Source: Aeoliella sp052161615 (GTDB taxonomy: Bacteria; Planctomycetota; Planctomycetia; Pirellulales; Lacipirellulaceae). From it: a stretch of DNA of 64,000 nt. The notes under the pieces are model-generated. The model saw nothing but the letters and a program-made list of their open reading frames with translations. It did no database searches and was not told where the DNA came from. Each line of letters begins with the position of its first letter. Within the stretch, counting starts at the first letter, position 1. Shown one piece after another: positions 19,123 to 27,375 of this stretch. The DNA lies in the NCBI RefSeq assembly GCF_052161615.1, contig NZ_CP197417.1, forward strand, positions 558,001 through 622,000. The letters are read 5' to 3'. Position numbers and translations under genes: made by a program.

Positions 19123-19512
19123 TCACTTCACCTTACACCCACTCTTCGCGTCACACCTTCCGGTGAACCTCAACCGATTCCGCGCGAATACTTTATAGGC
19201 CACGTCGAGACCTTGCTTGATGATGGGTAGTCGCGTCGGCGCGACCAGCCAGCCGTAGCCAACCGCGGTGTAGAGATAGCGAAAGACTTCGACGCCGGTG
19301 ACGATGGTCCCATCCGCGAGCCGGCCATGCATCTTGGCCATCATCTCGTCGTGCGTGAGGCCAAGTGATGCCGCGTTGAATTCCGCGGCCGTGATGTCGA
19401 CGAAGAGAATCCGCCCGTGCTTATCGAGCCGCCGGAGCCAGTTCACCTCGCGCAGGCAAAGCGGGCACTCGCCGTCGAAGAACATCTCGATAGGGTAGGG
19501 GGTGTTGGACAT
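19123..19512 (-). CDS. DCC-family thiol-disulfide oxidoreductase-like protein (DUF393)
   Basis: This ~129-residue protein has the DUF393 signature DGECPLCLREVNWLRRLDKHGRILFVDI near its N-terminus (D-G-x-C-x-x-C) and a C-terminal helix pair. Members are often annotated as predicted thiol-disulfide oxidoreductases; a reaction has not been firmly shown. The start at 19512 (MSNTPYPIEMFFDG) is preferred over the upstream in-frame codon because the domain begins almost at once. The C-terminus adds a CDAKSGCK tail with two more cysteines. It converges with the VWA gene and is bounded by family A repeats on both sides. Confidence 0.85.
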   Translation of the reverse strand: MSNTPYPIEMFFDGECPLCLREVNWLRRLDKHGRILFVDITAAEFNAASLGLTHDEMMAKMHGRLADGTIVTGVEVFRYLYTAVGYGWLVAPTRLPIIKQGLDVAYKVFARNRLRFTGRCDAKSGCKVK

Positions 19513-19530
19513 GGTGTGACGTTGACCTGC

Positions 19531-19669
19531 TGTCATTCTGAGGGAGCCTCGGCGACCGAAGAATCTCCTTCGCGGAACTATAGGATGTCACCCACGCTGC
19601 GACCAATAGCCGTTGAACGCTCATCGTGGGGCGAGATCCTTCAGTCGCTGGGGCTCCCTCAGGATGACA
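19531..19669. repeat. pair of family A repeats in inverted orientation
   Basis: A forward copy at 19531-19570 (TGTCATTCTGAGGGAGCC) and an inverted copy at 19632-19669 form a hairpin-capable element of ~140 bp, between two minus-strand genes. Confidence 0.8.
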
Positions 19670-19732
19670 TGTGATGCCGCGTTCTTGAGTCGGAATCCGT
19701 GAGAATCCGCCCAAATCCGCGGCGTCCCGCGA

Positions 19733-21055
19733 CTAATTCTGTTGCGTGCCTTTACTTAGCACCTCGTCAAACCCATCCAGCGTCTCGGCCAGTATCTCCC
19801 GAATCGCCTGCCGGTCTTCGCTCGACAGGTGGGCGAACTTCTCCGAGTTGTCACGGCCCAGCAGCACCTCGGCCAGCCGCGCGTCGACGTGGCTGCGCAT
19901 CTTCTCGGGCAGCGAGGCGAACGAGTCGCTGTAGATCAAATAGCTGCACGGGTACTTGAACATCCGCCGCTGGAGGTCGAACTCGCGCAGCGATCGGCCT
20001 TGCTGGTCGCGCGGCCCAAGTTTTTCAAACTCCTCGGCAAAGCTCGACGTCCCCGTCACCGGCGAAGTCAGCTGCCACTCGCCCGCGAACAGCAGTTGCT
20101 CGACCAGTTCGTCCCCCGCGCGGGCGATACGGCGTTTCGAAATGTCGTTCTCAAAGTCCGCCGGCTGCTCGAGAATCTTGTTCCAGGTCTCGTCGTAGTG
20201 CGAGGCCCGCTTCGCTTCGTACGAAGCGTGCGTCAGGGCGTTGTGCATCTGGGCTTGATGCTGCAGCACCAACAGTGCCACCAAATCGCTGTGCGGTGTC
20301 AGATAATTCTTGGTGTTCACTCGCTCGGTGAGCTCGGTGACGTTCGCCCCCTCGTCGAACTCGGTCGGCGCTTCGCCTTCTTCGTCAACGGTCAGGTTGC
20401 CGCGGTGCCGCATTTCGCCATGCGTGCCGGTGACGTACCAACCGCCAAAGCGATCTTGGAACGGCGTCGCCAGCGTGGTCATCGCGGTCCCCAGGTCGTA
20501 TCGCGGTTCGCCATCTTCCTGCGCGAACACACTCCGCACCAATAGCCCCGGCACCGCGCGGGCGTTGCCCGTGTCGTGGCAGCCAAGGCACAGTCCGTTG
20601 TCGCGCACCAACTGCGGCTTGTCGGTCTCCGTCTGGTCGATGGTGTAGAACACGGCCCCCAGTTCGGGGTCGACCGCCGCGATCTCTAAGACGTTACCGA
20701 ACTGCACTTCGCCGACGTAAACGTCGTCGTTGTAGTAAAGTGCCCGCGGTCGGTGGGGCGATATCTTGGTGAGTTGCAAACTGGTTTTCGAGTACACCAG
20801 CGTCTGCGACGATTGCGGGATCTTCAGCTCGCCGAGCAGCGAGGGGAGCCAGCCATGCCGCTTGTCCCACGCCAGCTTCACGTCGCCACGGTCCATCCGC
20901 TTTTGCAGCAGCGCCACGGCATCCGCCACTGGCGACGTGTGGTACAGAATCGGCTCGCGGTTGAAATCGTCCTGGGCCACGCTCACACGAGCAGCCAACA
21001 ACAGACAGCACACCGCCGAGCCAAGAACCAACCGATGAAAACGAATCTCAAGCAT
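19733..21055 (-). CDS. secreted protein with a c-type haem motif, function unknown
   Basis: This is a 440-residue protein with a signal peptide (LVLGSAVCCLLLAARVSVA) and a single haem-c-type motif CLGCH in RDNGLCLGCHDTGNARAVPG (~165). Other features are GEMRHRGNL and several conserved-looking His residues (ALTHASYEAKRASHYDETW). The arrangement (long N-terminal region describing residues up to YYNDDVYVGEVQFGNVLEI, then CLGCH) resembles planctomycete proteins kept as hypothetical. The start ATG at 21055 immediately precedes the signal peptide; an earlier in-frame codon at 21106 would place 17 residues before it. It is probably periplasmic. With one haem site and no recognised enzyme domain, an electron-transfer or redox-enzyme role is only inferred. 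Confidence 0.7.
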   Translation of the reverse strand: MLEIRFHRLVLGSAVCCLLLAARVSVAQDDFNREPILYHTSPVADAVALLQKRMDRGDVKLAWDKRHGWLPSLLGELKIPQSSQTLVYSKTSLQLTKISPHRPRALYYNDDVYVGEVQFGNVLEIAAVDPELGAVFYTIDQTETDKPQLVRDNGLCLGCHDTGNARAVPGLLVRSVFAQEDGEPRYDLGTAMTTLATPFQDRFGGWYVTGTHGEMRHRGNLTVDEEGEAPTEFDEGANVTELTERVNTKNYLTPHSDLVALLVLQHQAQMHNALTHASYEAKRASHYDETWNKILEQPADFENDISKRRIARAGDELVEQLLFAGEWQLTSPVTGTSSFAEEFEKLGPRDQQGRSLREFDLQRRMFKYPCSYLIYSDSFASLPEKMRSHVDARLAEVLLGRDNSEKFAHLSSEDRQAIREILAETLDGFDEVLSKGTQQN

Positions 21056-21126
21056 GCCGTCATTGTCGCAAGGGCCCACAGTCCCCGCAACTGAGCCGAA
21101 ACGCACAGTTTTGGAGAAGGAGGTGA

Positions 21127-21197
21127 GAACACTAATACTCGCTAATCTGCACTAATCTTTGTTCTCATTAGCGAGGATTAGCGCCGATTAGTGTTCC
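21127..21197. repeat. family B inverted repeat (solo)
   Basis: GAACACTAAT...CTAATC at the left and GATTAGCGCCGATTAGTGTTCC at the right make a ~30-bp-arm hairpin. It stands alone in the divergent gap between the haem-motif gene and the first GTPase gene, whereas in the composite elements it is nested inside family A arms. Confidence 0.8.
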
Positions 21198-21414
21198 TGA
21201 AAGAATTCGCGTCGATCCGCCGTGGTCCGCGCAATTCCGCGACGAATTACTCCTCTCCAGCCCGCATTCTGCGCCTGCCCGCGATGTGGTCTAATAGTCG
21301 CTCTCCAGGTCTACAATCCCCACAATCCATCCAAGCGGCCTCTCCCCAGGGCGTATACTTTTCAGTTCCACACGCACTGGCCACTGCCCTCGCACAACGT
21401 CCATCCTGTCCCCC

Positions 21415-22965
21415 ATGCCCAGCCGCACCAGCACCTATCGCTTTCTGCTCGTCGGCTTGCTGGCTGTGGCGGCGTACTTCGCGGTGACGCTGCCGCCGAA
21501 GATCCTCGAGCAGTACAACGCCGCGCATGCCCAAAGCCCGCTGGTTGGCTACGCCTACATGACCGTGGTGTGCCTCGGGGCCGCTGTGCTAACCGGCATC
21601 CTTTTCTGGGCCATGTGGAAGGTTTGGCAGAACACCCGTACCAACGAGCAGCAAGCGGCCCGCCGTACGAAGGACCCCAATAAGCTGACGCCACGAGATC
21701 GCCGCGCCGAGCTTAGCGAAAACATGGCGGCCGGTCGCGACTACGCGGCCACCGGTGGAATCAGCGATGCGGTTCGGGCCGAGATCGAGAAGGCCGTCGC
21801 CGAGATGGAGGCCAAGCACCAAGCCGAGCGGCTCGAAGTCGTGGCGTTCGGCGCGATCTCGAGCGGCAAGAGCTCGCTGCTCAACGCCCTCGCCGGCCGT
21901 GATGTGTTTCGCACCGGTGTCGTCGGCGGAACCACCTCGGCGAAGAGTCAGATCGAGTGGCCCGGCGACGATCGCGTGATCCTAGTCGATACGCCCGGCC
22001 TCGCCGAAGTCGCTGGCGAAGTGCGCGGTCGCGACGCCGCTAACGCCGCGAAGAACGCCGACCTGGTGCTGATGGTGGTCGACGGCCCCATCCGCGACTA
22101 CGAGCACGAACTGCTCGAAACGCTCGCCGAGATGGGCAAGCGCATTGTCATCTGCCTCAACAAAGCCGACTGGTTCACCGAAGCCGAGCGGGCCGAACTC
22201 TGCAAGCAAATCGCCGAGCAGACCGAAGGCCTGGTCGACGCCAAGGACGTGGTAAGCGTTCGCTCGCGTCCTGTCGAACGCCCCATCGTTCGCCTTCGCC
22301 CCGATGGCACTCAGGAGCAAGGCACGGTCATCGAGCCGCCGGACATTTCGCCGCTGGCAGTTCGGCTGGTGACCATCGTGACGAAAGAAGGCGACTCGCT
22401 GCTACTGGCGAACCTCTTGATGCAGTCGCGTGGCTTGGTGGACGACGCCAAAGAGCGCGTGCTGAACGCCCTCGACGACCACGCCCGCAAAGTGATCGAC
22501 CGCTACATGTGGGCCGCCGCGGGAGTGACTGGTGCGAACCCGATCCCGCTGCTCGACATCGCTGGCGGGACGGCGGTCACCGTGAAGATGGTGCTCGACC
22601 TCGCCGCGATTTACAAGCAGAAGATCGACTCCGAAACGATCGTCGAAATGCTCTCGCAGCTCACCAAAAGCCTGATCGCGATGCTCGGTGCCAGCGCCGC
22701 CGCACCGGCACTCGTCGGCTCCATCGGCAGCGTGCTGAAAAGCCTCCCCGGCGTCGGCACCATCGCCGGCGGCCTTCTGGTAGGCCTCGCCCAAGCCCTG
22801 GTCACCCGCTGGATCGGCCGGGTATTCATGAAATACTTCCGCGACGAAATGAAACCCCCAACCGGCGGCATCGCCGAACTGGCCCGCCAGGAATGGAGTT
22901 TGCTCACAAGTCCCGAGGAGCTAAGAAAGCTGATCGTGAAGGGACGACAGAAGTTGGAAGAGTGA
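21415..22965 (+). CDS. membrane-anchored GTPase with DUF697-like C-terminus
   Basis: This 516-residue P-loop GTPase related to Era/dynamin-like small GTPases has two N-terminal membrane helices (residues ~9-27 and ~47-70). The G domain shows G1 GAISSGKS (146-153), G3 DTPG (192-195) and G4 NKAD (249-252). The C-terminal third contains hydrophobic, Gly/Ala-rich helices (GANPIPLLDIAGGTAVTVKMVLDLAAIYK; MLGASAAAPALVGSIGSVLKSLPGVGTIAGGLLVGLAQAL) like the DUF697/YcjF family. The ATG at 21415 follows tgtccccc with no Shine-Dalgarno sequence. A second, related GTPase gene follows after a repeat-filled gap. The likely role is membrane remodelling or stress-related membrane maintenance, which is inference from the fold. 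Confidence 0.85.
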   Translation: MPSRTSTYRFLLVGLLAVAAYFAVTLPPKILEQYNAAHAQSPLVGYAYMTVVCLGAAVLTGILFWAMWKVWQNTRTNEQQAARRTKDPNKLTPRDRRAELSENMAAGRDYAATGGISDAVRAEIEKAVAEMEAKHQAERLEVVAFGAISSGKSSLLNALAGRDVFRTGVVGGTTSAKSQIEWPGDDRVILVDTPGLAEVAGEVRGRDAANAAKNADLVLMVVDGPIRDYEHELLETLAEMGKRIVICLNKADWFTEAERAELCKQIAEQTEGLVDAKDVVSVRSRPVERPIVRLRPDGTQEQGTVIEPPDISPLAVRLVTIVTKEGDSLLLANLLMQSRGLVDDAKERVLNALDDHARKVIDRYMWAAAGVTGANPIPLLDIAGGTAVTVKMVLDLAAIYKQKIDSETIVEMLSQLTKSLIAMLGASAAAPALVGSIGSVLKSLPGVGTIAGGLLVGLAQALVTRWIGRVFMKYFRDEMKPPTGGIAELARQEWSLLTSPEELRKLIVKGRQKLEE

Positions 22966-22995
22966 GACGCATGTTTAGAGTGAGGCTAAACCATG

Positions 22996-23246
22996 TGTCA
23001 TTCTGAGGGGAGTAATGCGACCCGAAGAATCTCGCCCTGAGAGAACCGTTCGGCAAGAATCTCACGCAGAGACGCAGAGACGCAGAGACGCAAAGGAACT
23101 GAGGTACGTGAACTAGAATGGATAAGAAATAAGGCCCAGAAAGAAAAGAACAGAGACCGTATTGCCAACCTACCCCGAAGGGGTTCCGTCACCGTAGCCT
23201 AGGGTTGCCCGACTGCGAGTTTTACGAGCAAACGGGCTACCCTAGG
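22996..23246. repeat. cluster of family A, C and E repeats between the two GTPase genes
   Basis: Degenerate family A at 22996-23037, family C (cgcagagacgcagagacg) at 23060-23095, then family E at 23169-23246. E starts CCTACCCCGAAGGGGTTCCG, contains GTAGCCTAGGGTTGCCC and ends GGCTACCCTAGGT. The E copy ends 26 bp before the start codon of the second GTPase gene. A GTG within its last bases could be mistaken for a start. Confidence 0.8.
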
Positions 23247-23272
23247 TGACGATTCCTCTTACCATTCCCCCC

Positions 23273-24613
23273 ATGCCCACACCCACTCCATCCTCGAACG
23301 ACCAATCCCTGCTCGATGCACTGGGAGCGGTGGAGCGTGCGCTCGAGCAGCTTGATGGGTCGACGGCTGAAGAACGCAAGGCGCTCTCCTCCGATATTCG
23401 TGGGCTTCGCGATATGCTCGCCAAGCTTCGGGCGGGGCGGGTTGAGATCGCCGTGTTTGGCGAGATCAGCACCGGCAAGAGCGCGCTGATCAACGCCTTG
23501 GTGGGTAAAGAAGTCGCCTCGGTGAATATCCGCGGCGGGTGGACCAAGGACGTGTGGGACGTCCCGTGGGAGGCCGATGGGTACTTCGTGCCGGGCTTCG
23601 AAGACTCGGGCGTCGTGCTGCTCGACACTCCAGGGCTCAACGAAGTCGATGGTGCCGCGCGAACCGAGATGGCTCGCGACACCGCCGAGCGGGCGGACCT
23701 CGTGCTGTTCGTCACCGATTCCGACCTCAACGAGACCGAGTACACCGCGCTCGTCGAACTCTCGACAGGCCACAAACCGATCATCCTGGTGCTCAACAAG
23801 GTCGATCTCTACACGCCCGATCAACTCAGGGACCTGCTCGAACTATTCCGCGGTCCGCGCCTCAAAGGAATCGTCGAGCCCGAGAACATCGTCTGCGTCG
23901 CCGCCAACCCCCGGCCTGTCGAGTACCACATCGAATCGGCCGATGGCACGGTGCGAAAAGAATGGCGCGAGCCAAAGCCCGATGTCGATGAACTTCGCGG
24001 CCGCATTCTCGAAGTGCTGTCGCACGATGGGTCGGACCTGATTGCGCTCAACGCCTCGATGTTCGCCGCCGATCGCAGCGATCGCGTCGCGGCGATGCGA
24101 GTCAAGATGCGCTCCGACCGCGCGAACACCATCATCTGGAGCTACGCCGCGGTGAAGTCGATCGCGGTCGCCGTAAATCATTTCCCCGTGCTCGACGTGC
24201 TGGGCGGCACCGCGGTGGATGCCGCGATGGTCGTCACGCTCGGCAAGGTCTACGGCATCGAGATGACCACCGACAACGCCCGCGAGCTCGTGACCAGCAT
24301 CCTCAAGGCGGCCGGCTGGGTGATGGTTGGCGAAGCGGTGGTCAGCTACATGTCGAGTTTCTTCAAAGGCCTCACCTGGGGCACCAGCACCGCCATCAGC
24401 GCGCTGCCACAGGGCGCAGCGGCCGGCTACGGCTCGTACATCGTCGGCCAAGCGGCTCGCTACTATTTCGAAAACGGTGCCAGCTGGGGCGAGAAGGGAG
24501 CGAAGCGAGTCGTCGCCCGCATCCTCGAGAACACCGACAAGCAATCGGTGATCGACCACCTGAAAAAAGAAATCACCGGCAAGCTATCGAAGAACCGCCA
24601 CACAGCGAAGTGA
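23273..24613 (+). CDS. second GTPase, paralogous to the upstream one
   Basis: This is a ~446-residue GTPase lacking the N-terminal membrane helices of its neighbour. The motifs are G1 GEISTGKS (63-70), G3 DTPG (118-121) and G4 NKVD (175-178). A C-terminal hydrophobic domain (VNHFPVLDVLGGTAVDAAMVVTLGKVYG; GWVMVGEAVVSYMSSF; AISALPQGAAAGYGSYIVGQAARYYF) corresponds to the DUF697-like end of the first GTPase (PIPLLDIAGGTAV vs FPVLDVLGGTAV). ATG at 23273 is preferred over the in-frame GTG at 23246, because that codon lies inside a family E repeat. The two proteins probably act as a pair at the membrane, as other dynamin-like bacterial pairs do (inference). Confidence 0.85.
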   Translation: MPTPTPSSNDQSLLDALGAVERALEQLDGSTAEERKALSSDIRGLRDMLAKLRAGRVEIAVFGEISTGKSALINALVGKEVASVNIRGGWTKDVWDVPWEADGYFVPGFEDSGVVLLDTPGLNEVDGAARTEMARDTAERADLVLFVTDSDLNETEYTALVELSTGHKPIILVLNKVDLYTPDQLRDLLELFRGPRLKGIVEPENIVCVAANPRPVEYHIESADGTVRKEWREPKPDVDELRGRILEVLSHDGSDLIALNASMFAADRSDRVAAMRVKMRSDRANTIIWSYAAVKSIAVAVNHFPVLDVLGGTAVDAAMVVTLGKVYGIEMTTDNARELVTSILKAAGWVMVGEAVVSYMSSFFKGLTWGTSTAISALPQGAAAGYGSYIVGQAARYYFENGASWGEKGAKRVVARILENTDKQSVIDHLKKEITGKLSKNRHTAK

Positions 24614-24630
24614 CGACGCTATTCGAATCA

Positions 24631-24773
24631 TAGCGGCAGGGCGTAAGCCCTCCGGCCAGCCCTAGAGAAACAGCGGATAGTTTCTCGGTACGTCGCCGGA
24701 CGGCTCGCGCCGTTCCGCTAGGATTATGTCATCCTGAGGGAGCCCCGGCGACGGAAGGATCTCGCCCGCCATT
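24631..24773. repeat. family D inverted repeat followed by family A
   Basis: D: TAGCGGCAGGGCGTAAGCCC at 24631 and its inverted partner ending CGCGCCGTTCCGCTA at 24720. The arms are imperfect (AGGGC on the left against ACGGC on the right). Family A follows at 24727-24773. Confidence 0.85.
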
Positions 24774-25011
24774 CGATCGAAGTCTCACGCAGAAGACCCC
24801 ATCAAGCCGGAAGCGTCAGCGCCAGAGCGAATCAGAGCGGGGGCAATCGCAGGCGAGGTGCGACCCCTAGGCCCACCCGATGCAAACTCTGCCGGGCATC
24901 TTCGTCTACCCAATTCCGCCGAAACTTGTCATGCTGGCGGCCGCCCAAAACACCGTGGGGGCGAATTGCCTCATGCACGTTCCGGCCAACGATCTTCTCG
25001 GAGTAACCGCT

Positions 25012-25500
25012 ATGATGAACCGCTCACTGACATTGCTCGCCGTGCTTCTGTTTCTCCTTGGATCCGCAACCACCCGTGCGGACGAGCAGAAGAAGAATCT
25101 CGATGCGTTTCCACCCGCCGGTGATGGGATGGTGCGGTACGTGATCGCGCTTCCTCACAAGGAGCGAGGTGAAGAGGACGACTTTCGGGTGGAGATCATC
25201 GTTGGCAAGGAGATGATGACCGACGGCGTGAACACGGTTCGTCTGGGCGGCGAGTTGACCATCAACGATCTGGAGGGCTGGGGATTCACCTACTACGAAG
25301 TCGCCGAGTTCGGTCCCGCGGCCTCAACGCTCATCGGCGTGCCCGCGGAAACACCGCAGGTAAAGAAGTTCGTCCAAGGACCAACGCTAACGATTCCCTA
25401 CAACAGCCGCATCCCCGTGGTGGTGTACGTCCCCGAAGACGGCGAAGTCCGCTTTCGAATCTGGAAAGCGAAGAAGATGAAGAAAGCCAAGCAGGGATAG
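25012..25500 (+). CDS. eco: ecotin-family serine protease inhibitor, secreted
   Basis: This is a periplasmic inhibitor of trypsin-fold serine proteases. After a signal peptide (MMNRSLTLLAVLLFLLGSATTRA) the mature part matches ecotin along its length: DAFPPAGDGMVRYVIALP, VRLGGELTINDLEGWGFTYYEV (the LGG..LEGWGY-YY core), STLIGVPAE (reactive loop), and PYNSRIPVVVYVPEDGEVRFRIWKA near the end. Aligning with E. coli ecotin, the P1 residue would be Leu107 instead of Met. The two cysteines that brace the reactive loop in E. coli are absent here (DGVNTVRLGG, LIGVPAE), so there is no disulfide. The ATG pair at 25012/25015 follows GGAG at good distance. Upstream in-frame codons exist but would precede the signal peptide with unrelated sequence. 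A Lys-rich tail ends the protein. Confidence 0.92.
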   Translation: MMNRSLTLLAVLLFLLGSATTRADEQKKNLDAFPPAGDGMVRYVIALPHKERGEEDDFRVEIIVGKEMMTDGVNTVRLGGELTINDLEGWGFTYYEVAEFGPAASTLIGVPAETPQVKKFVQGPTLTIPYNSRIPVVVYVPEDGEVRFRIWKAKKMKKAKQG

Positions 25501-25559
25501 CGACTGGCGTGCCGCGTGGATAGCTGTGTTCGTAAATCGCCACACGACGAAGTAGCACG

Positions 25560-26135
25560 TCACGCGGCCGGTTGCTGCTCGAACACCCGCAAAGGCGGAG
25601 CCCCGAACAGCGGGTCGCGGCGGTGATGCCGCAGGGTGGTCGCGTACTCTTCCAGGCCCTTGAGCGGCGTCATCCGCACGTCGTCCGCATCGAGCGTGAC
25701 GTCACGTCCCAGGCTGCGAGTCACTTGCCGCTCGATCTCTTCGCGCGAAAGCTGCTGCTGGCTGAGCGCGATTCGCTGGAACGTCATGTCCCCCACCCGC
25801 TCGATCGACGCCTGCGGTCCCGGCTCAGCGGTGGGCGTCGGCATCGATTCGTAAACCGGCATCGGCTCGCCCATCGGCACCCCGTCGCCACATGATTCGT
25901 GCGGCAGATAGATAGCACCCGTGTAGAAGTCGACCACGAACGCAATCACGCCCGGCACAAAGAAGAAGCAGAGCCCAAGCCCGTTCAGGGCGACTACCTT
26001 CCAGTCGACATCGCGACTATGCGGGCGATTGATCCGCTCCTTGTGCATCAGCGTTCCGCAGCCCGTGAGCGAGAGAGCCCCACCACCGGCGACAACCCCA
26101 TGCAGCGCTCGAAACAGAAAACCGCGGCGGTCCAT
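25560..26135 (-). CDS. small lipoprotein, function unknown
   Basis: This ~191-residue protein starts at 26135 with MDRRGFLFRALHGVVAGGGALSLTGCGTLMHK. The Arg-rich start and LTGC lipobox (signal peptidase II site) indicate a lipoprotein. A membrane segment follows (VVALNGLGLCFFFVPGVIAFVVDFYTGAIYLP), resembling short lipoproteins found in proteobacteria that are sometimes mis-named polyribonucleotide nucleotidyltransferase. The C-terminal half is polar and Pro-rich, with no recognised domain. The open frame extends upstream to 26375, but that part translates a family A repeat and a tRNA-like hairpin, so it is not coding. The RRGFLFRA start also has a weak Tat-like look. Confidence 0.65.
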   Translation of the reverse strand: MDRRGFLFRALHGVVAGGGALSLTGCGTLMHKERINRPHSRDVDWKVVALNGLGLCFFFVPGVIAFVVDFYTGAIYLPHESCGDGVPMGEPMPVYESMPTPTAEPGPQASIERVGDMTFQRIALSQQQLSREEIERQVTRSLGRDVTLDADDVRMTPLKGLEEYATTLRHHRRDPLFGAPPLRVFEQQPAA

Positions 26136-26153
26136 CTCGACGTTCCTCACACT

Positions 26154-26236
26154 CAAAGTTGCTGGTGGACGATCCAGTCCGCTACGATGCACCGTACTAA
26201 ATCGGAGCCACTCCGCTACACCCGCCAGCAAAGTTT
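26154..26236 (-). other. tRNA-like inverted repeat upstream of the lipoprotein gene
   Basis: On the minus strand, 26229-26161 begins GCTGGCGGGTGTAGCGGAG and ends GATCGTCCACCAGC. The ends pair (GCTGG/CCAGC, six of seven acceptor-like pairs), and GGAC-TGGATC-GTCC forms a hairpin near the 3' end. Flanking CAAAGTT and AACTTTG extend the pairing. There is no canonical TTCGA T-loop, so it is not a functional tRNA by eye. It could be a tRNA-derived relic or a repeat. Confidence 0.35.
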
Positions 26237-26329
26237 GAACAATCGCCCAAAGCGCAGCGACGCTAGCGTTGATGGCGCAAATCGCAAAGTCCCAACCCCT
26301 TTGCCAGCTTGAAGGCGCCTCAGCCCCTA

Positions 26330-26655
26330 TGTCATCCTGATGGAGCCCCAGCGACTGAAGGATCTCCTTTGCCAATGGAGAAGAGTCTCACGCAGAGACG
26401 CAAAGAAAGAAGCCCCCGCGAATCACGCAGATAATCGCGAATGAAACCTACTCACGCAATCCTAGCGGCAGGGCGCAAGCCCTCCGGCCGTCCTTGCGAA
26501 GACTCATAAGTTGTCGGCGCTCATAACCCCGCGGCCGGAGGGCTCGCGCCGTTCCGCTACCATTGATTAACAATCGTCTACCCCGAAAGGGTTCCGTCAC
26601 CGTAGCCTAGGGTTGCCCAGGTGCGAGTAACACGAGCATCGGGGCTACCCTAGGT
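26330..26655. repeat. cluster of family A, C, D and E repeats
   Basis: A at 26330-26376, C at 26385-26410, D inverted repeat at 26463-26559 (TAGCGGCAGGGCGCAAGCCC ... CGCGCCGTTCCGCTA), and E at 26578-26655 ending GGCTACCCTAGGT. E stands 32 bp before the next start codon, as the E copy before the second GTPase does. Confidence 0.85.
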
Positions 26656-26687
26656 CGATGCTCCGGCCGAAAACTGGGTTTCTTCGA

Positions 26688-27227
26688 ATGACTGAAATGA
26701 GTGAATCTTCAGCGTACAAACATTTTGAGAGCGCTATCTCGCAGCAACGACTCGAGCGCAACCCATTGGCGCAGCTGAAGCTAGCTCTGTCCTTGCTCCC
26801 GCGTATGATGCAAAGCGAGGTCGCATGTGACTATACCGAGCATTGGCTAGTGGATCACAGCCCAAATCCAATGGCGACTGAAATCGTGCTCCAAATTCGC
26901 CAATTTCTTCATAACCAGAACGGACTCGGCGAACTGAATCGCAAGTATTGGGAACTTCGAGAAACCGAGACGAACGTCTCTCAGACACCTGAAGGGGTTA
27001 CCGTCATCGGTACCTGCAACATGGGCGGTGTCTTAAGAATGCTGATGCTTTGTTGTTGCCAACGCGAGTTGGAGCAAGCATCGCTGTTGGTAAAGACTCG
27101 ATTCCAGCCAAGTGTTTTTGATGTGTCTCGCGAGATACTTTCGTTAGTCTCTCCTGACAAGTCTACCGAGCTTAACTGGCAGTTGGCCCACGCAATCGCG
27201 TTGCTTCGAGGTTTGGGGTCGGCATGA
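26688..27227 (+). CDS. unknown soluble protein
   Basis: This ~179-residue protein has no recognised domain and no signal peptide. It is rich in helices and Leu/Met, with FRM-like LKLALSLLPRMMQSEVACDY and MLMLCCCQRELEQASLLVK containing a CCC run. The start could be ATG at 26688 (MTEMSESSAYKHF) or 26658; the former avoids the end of the family E repeat. Codon use is more AT-rich than in the neighbours (TTGCTTCGAGG, GCTATCTCGCAG), suggesting later acquisition. It stands alone between repeat clusters. Confidence 0.5.
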   Translation: MTEMSESSAYKHFESAISQQRLERNPLAQLKLALSLLPRMMQSEVACDYTEHWLVDHSPNPMATEIVLQIRQFLHNQNGLGELNRKYWELRETETNVSQTPEGVTVIGTCNMGGVLRMLMLCCCQRELEQASLLVKTRFQPSVFDVSREILSLVSPDKSTELNWQLAHAIALLRGLGSA

Positions 27228-27311
27228 CGGGCCAAGGAGTCGCGCCGGAACGGAGGTAACGATGGTGATCTCGCGATGTGTATCTCTGCCGCTCACTGAG
27301 ACCTTTTTCGT

Positions 27312-27356
27312 ATGGCCAGCGAGATCCTTTGGTCGCTAGAGTTCCCTCAGGATGAC
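27312..27356 (-). repeat. family A dispersed repeat (inverted)
   Basis: GAGATCCTTTGGTCGCT ... CCCTCAGGATGAC, with the first bases modified. It lies between two convergent genes. Confidence 0.75.
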
Positions 27357-27375
27357 GAAGGGACGTACGATGCCT

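Noticed and set aside
23246..23272. GTG start for the second GTPase
   Set aside because: The codon is inside the terminal CCTAGGTGAC of a family E repeat; ATG at 23273 is the first independent start.
26136..26375. N-terminal extension of the lipoprotein frame (start at 26375)
   Set aside because: The added part translates a family A repeat and the tRNA-like hairpin; MDRRGFL with a lipobox at 26135 is a natural start.
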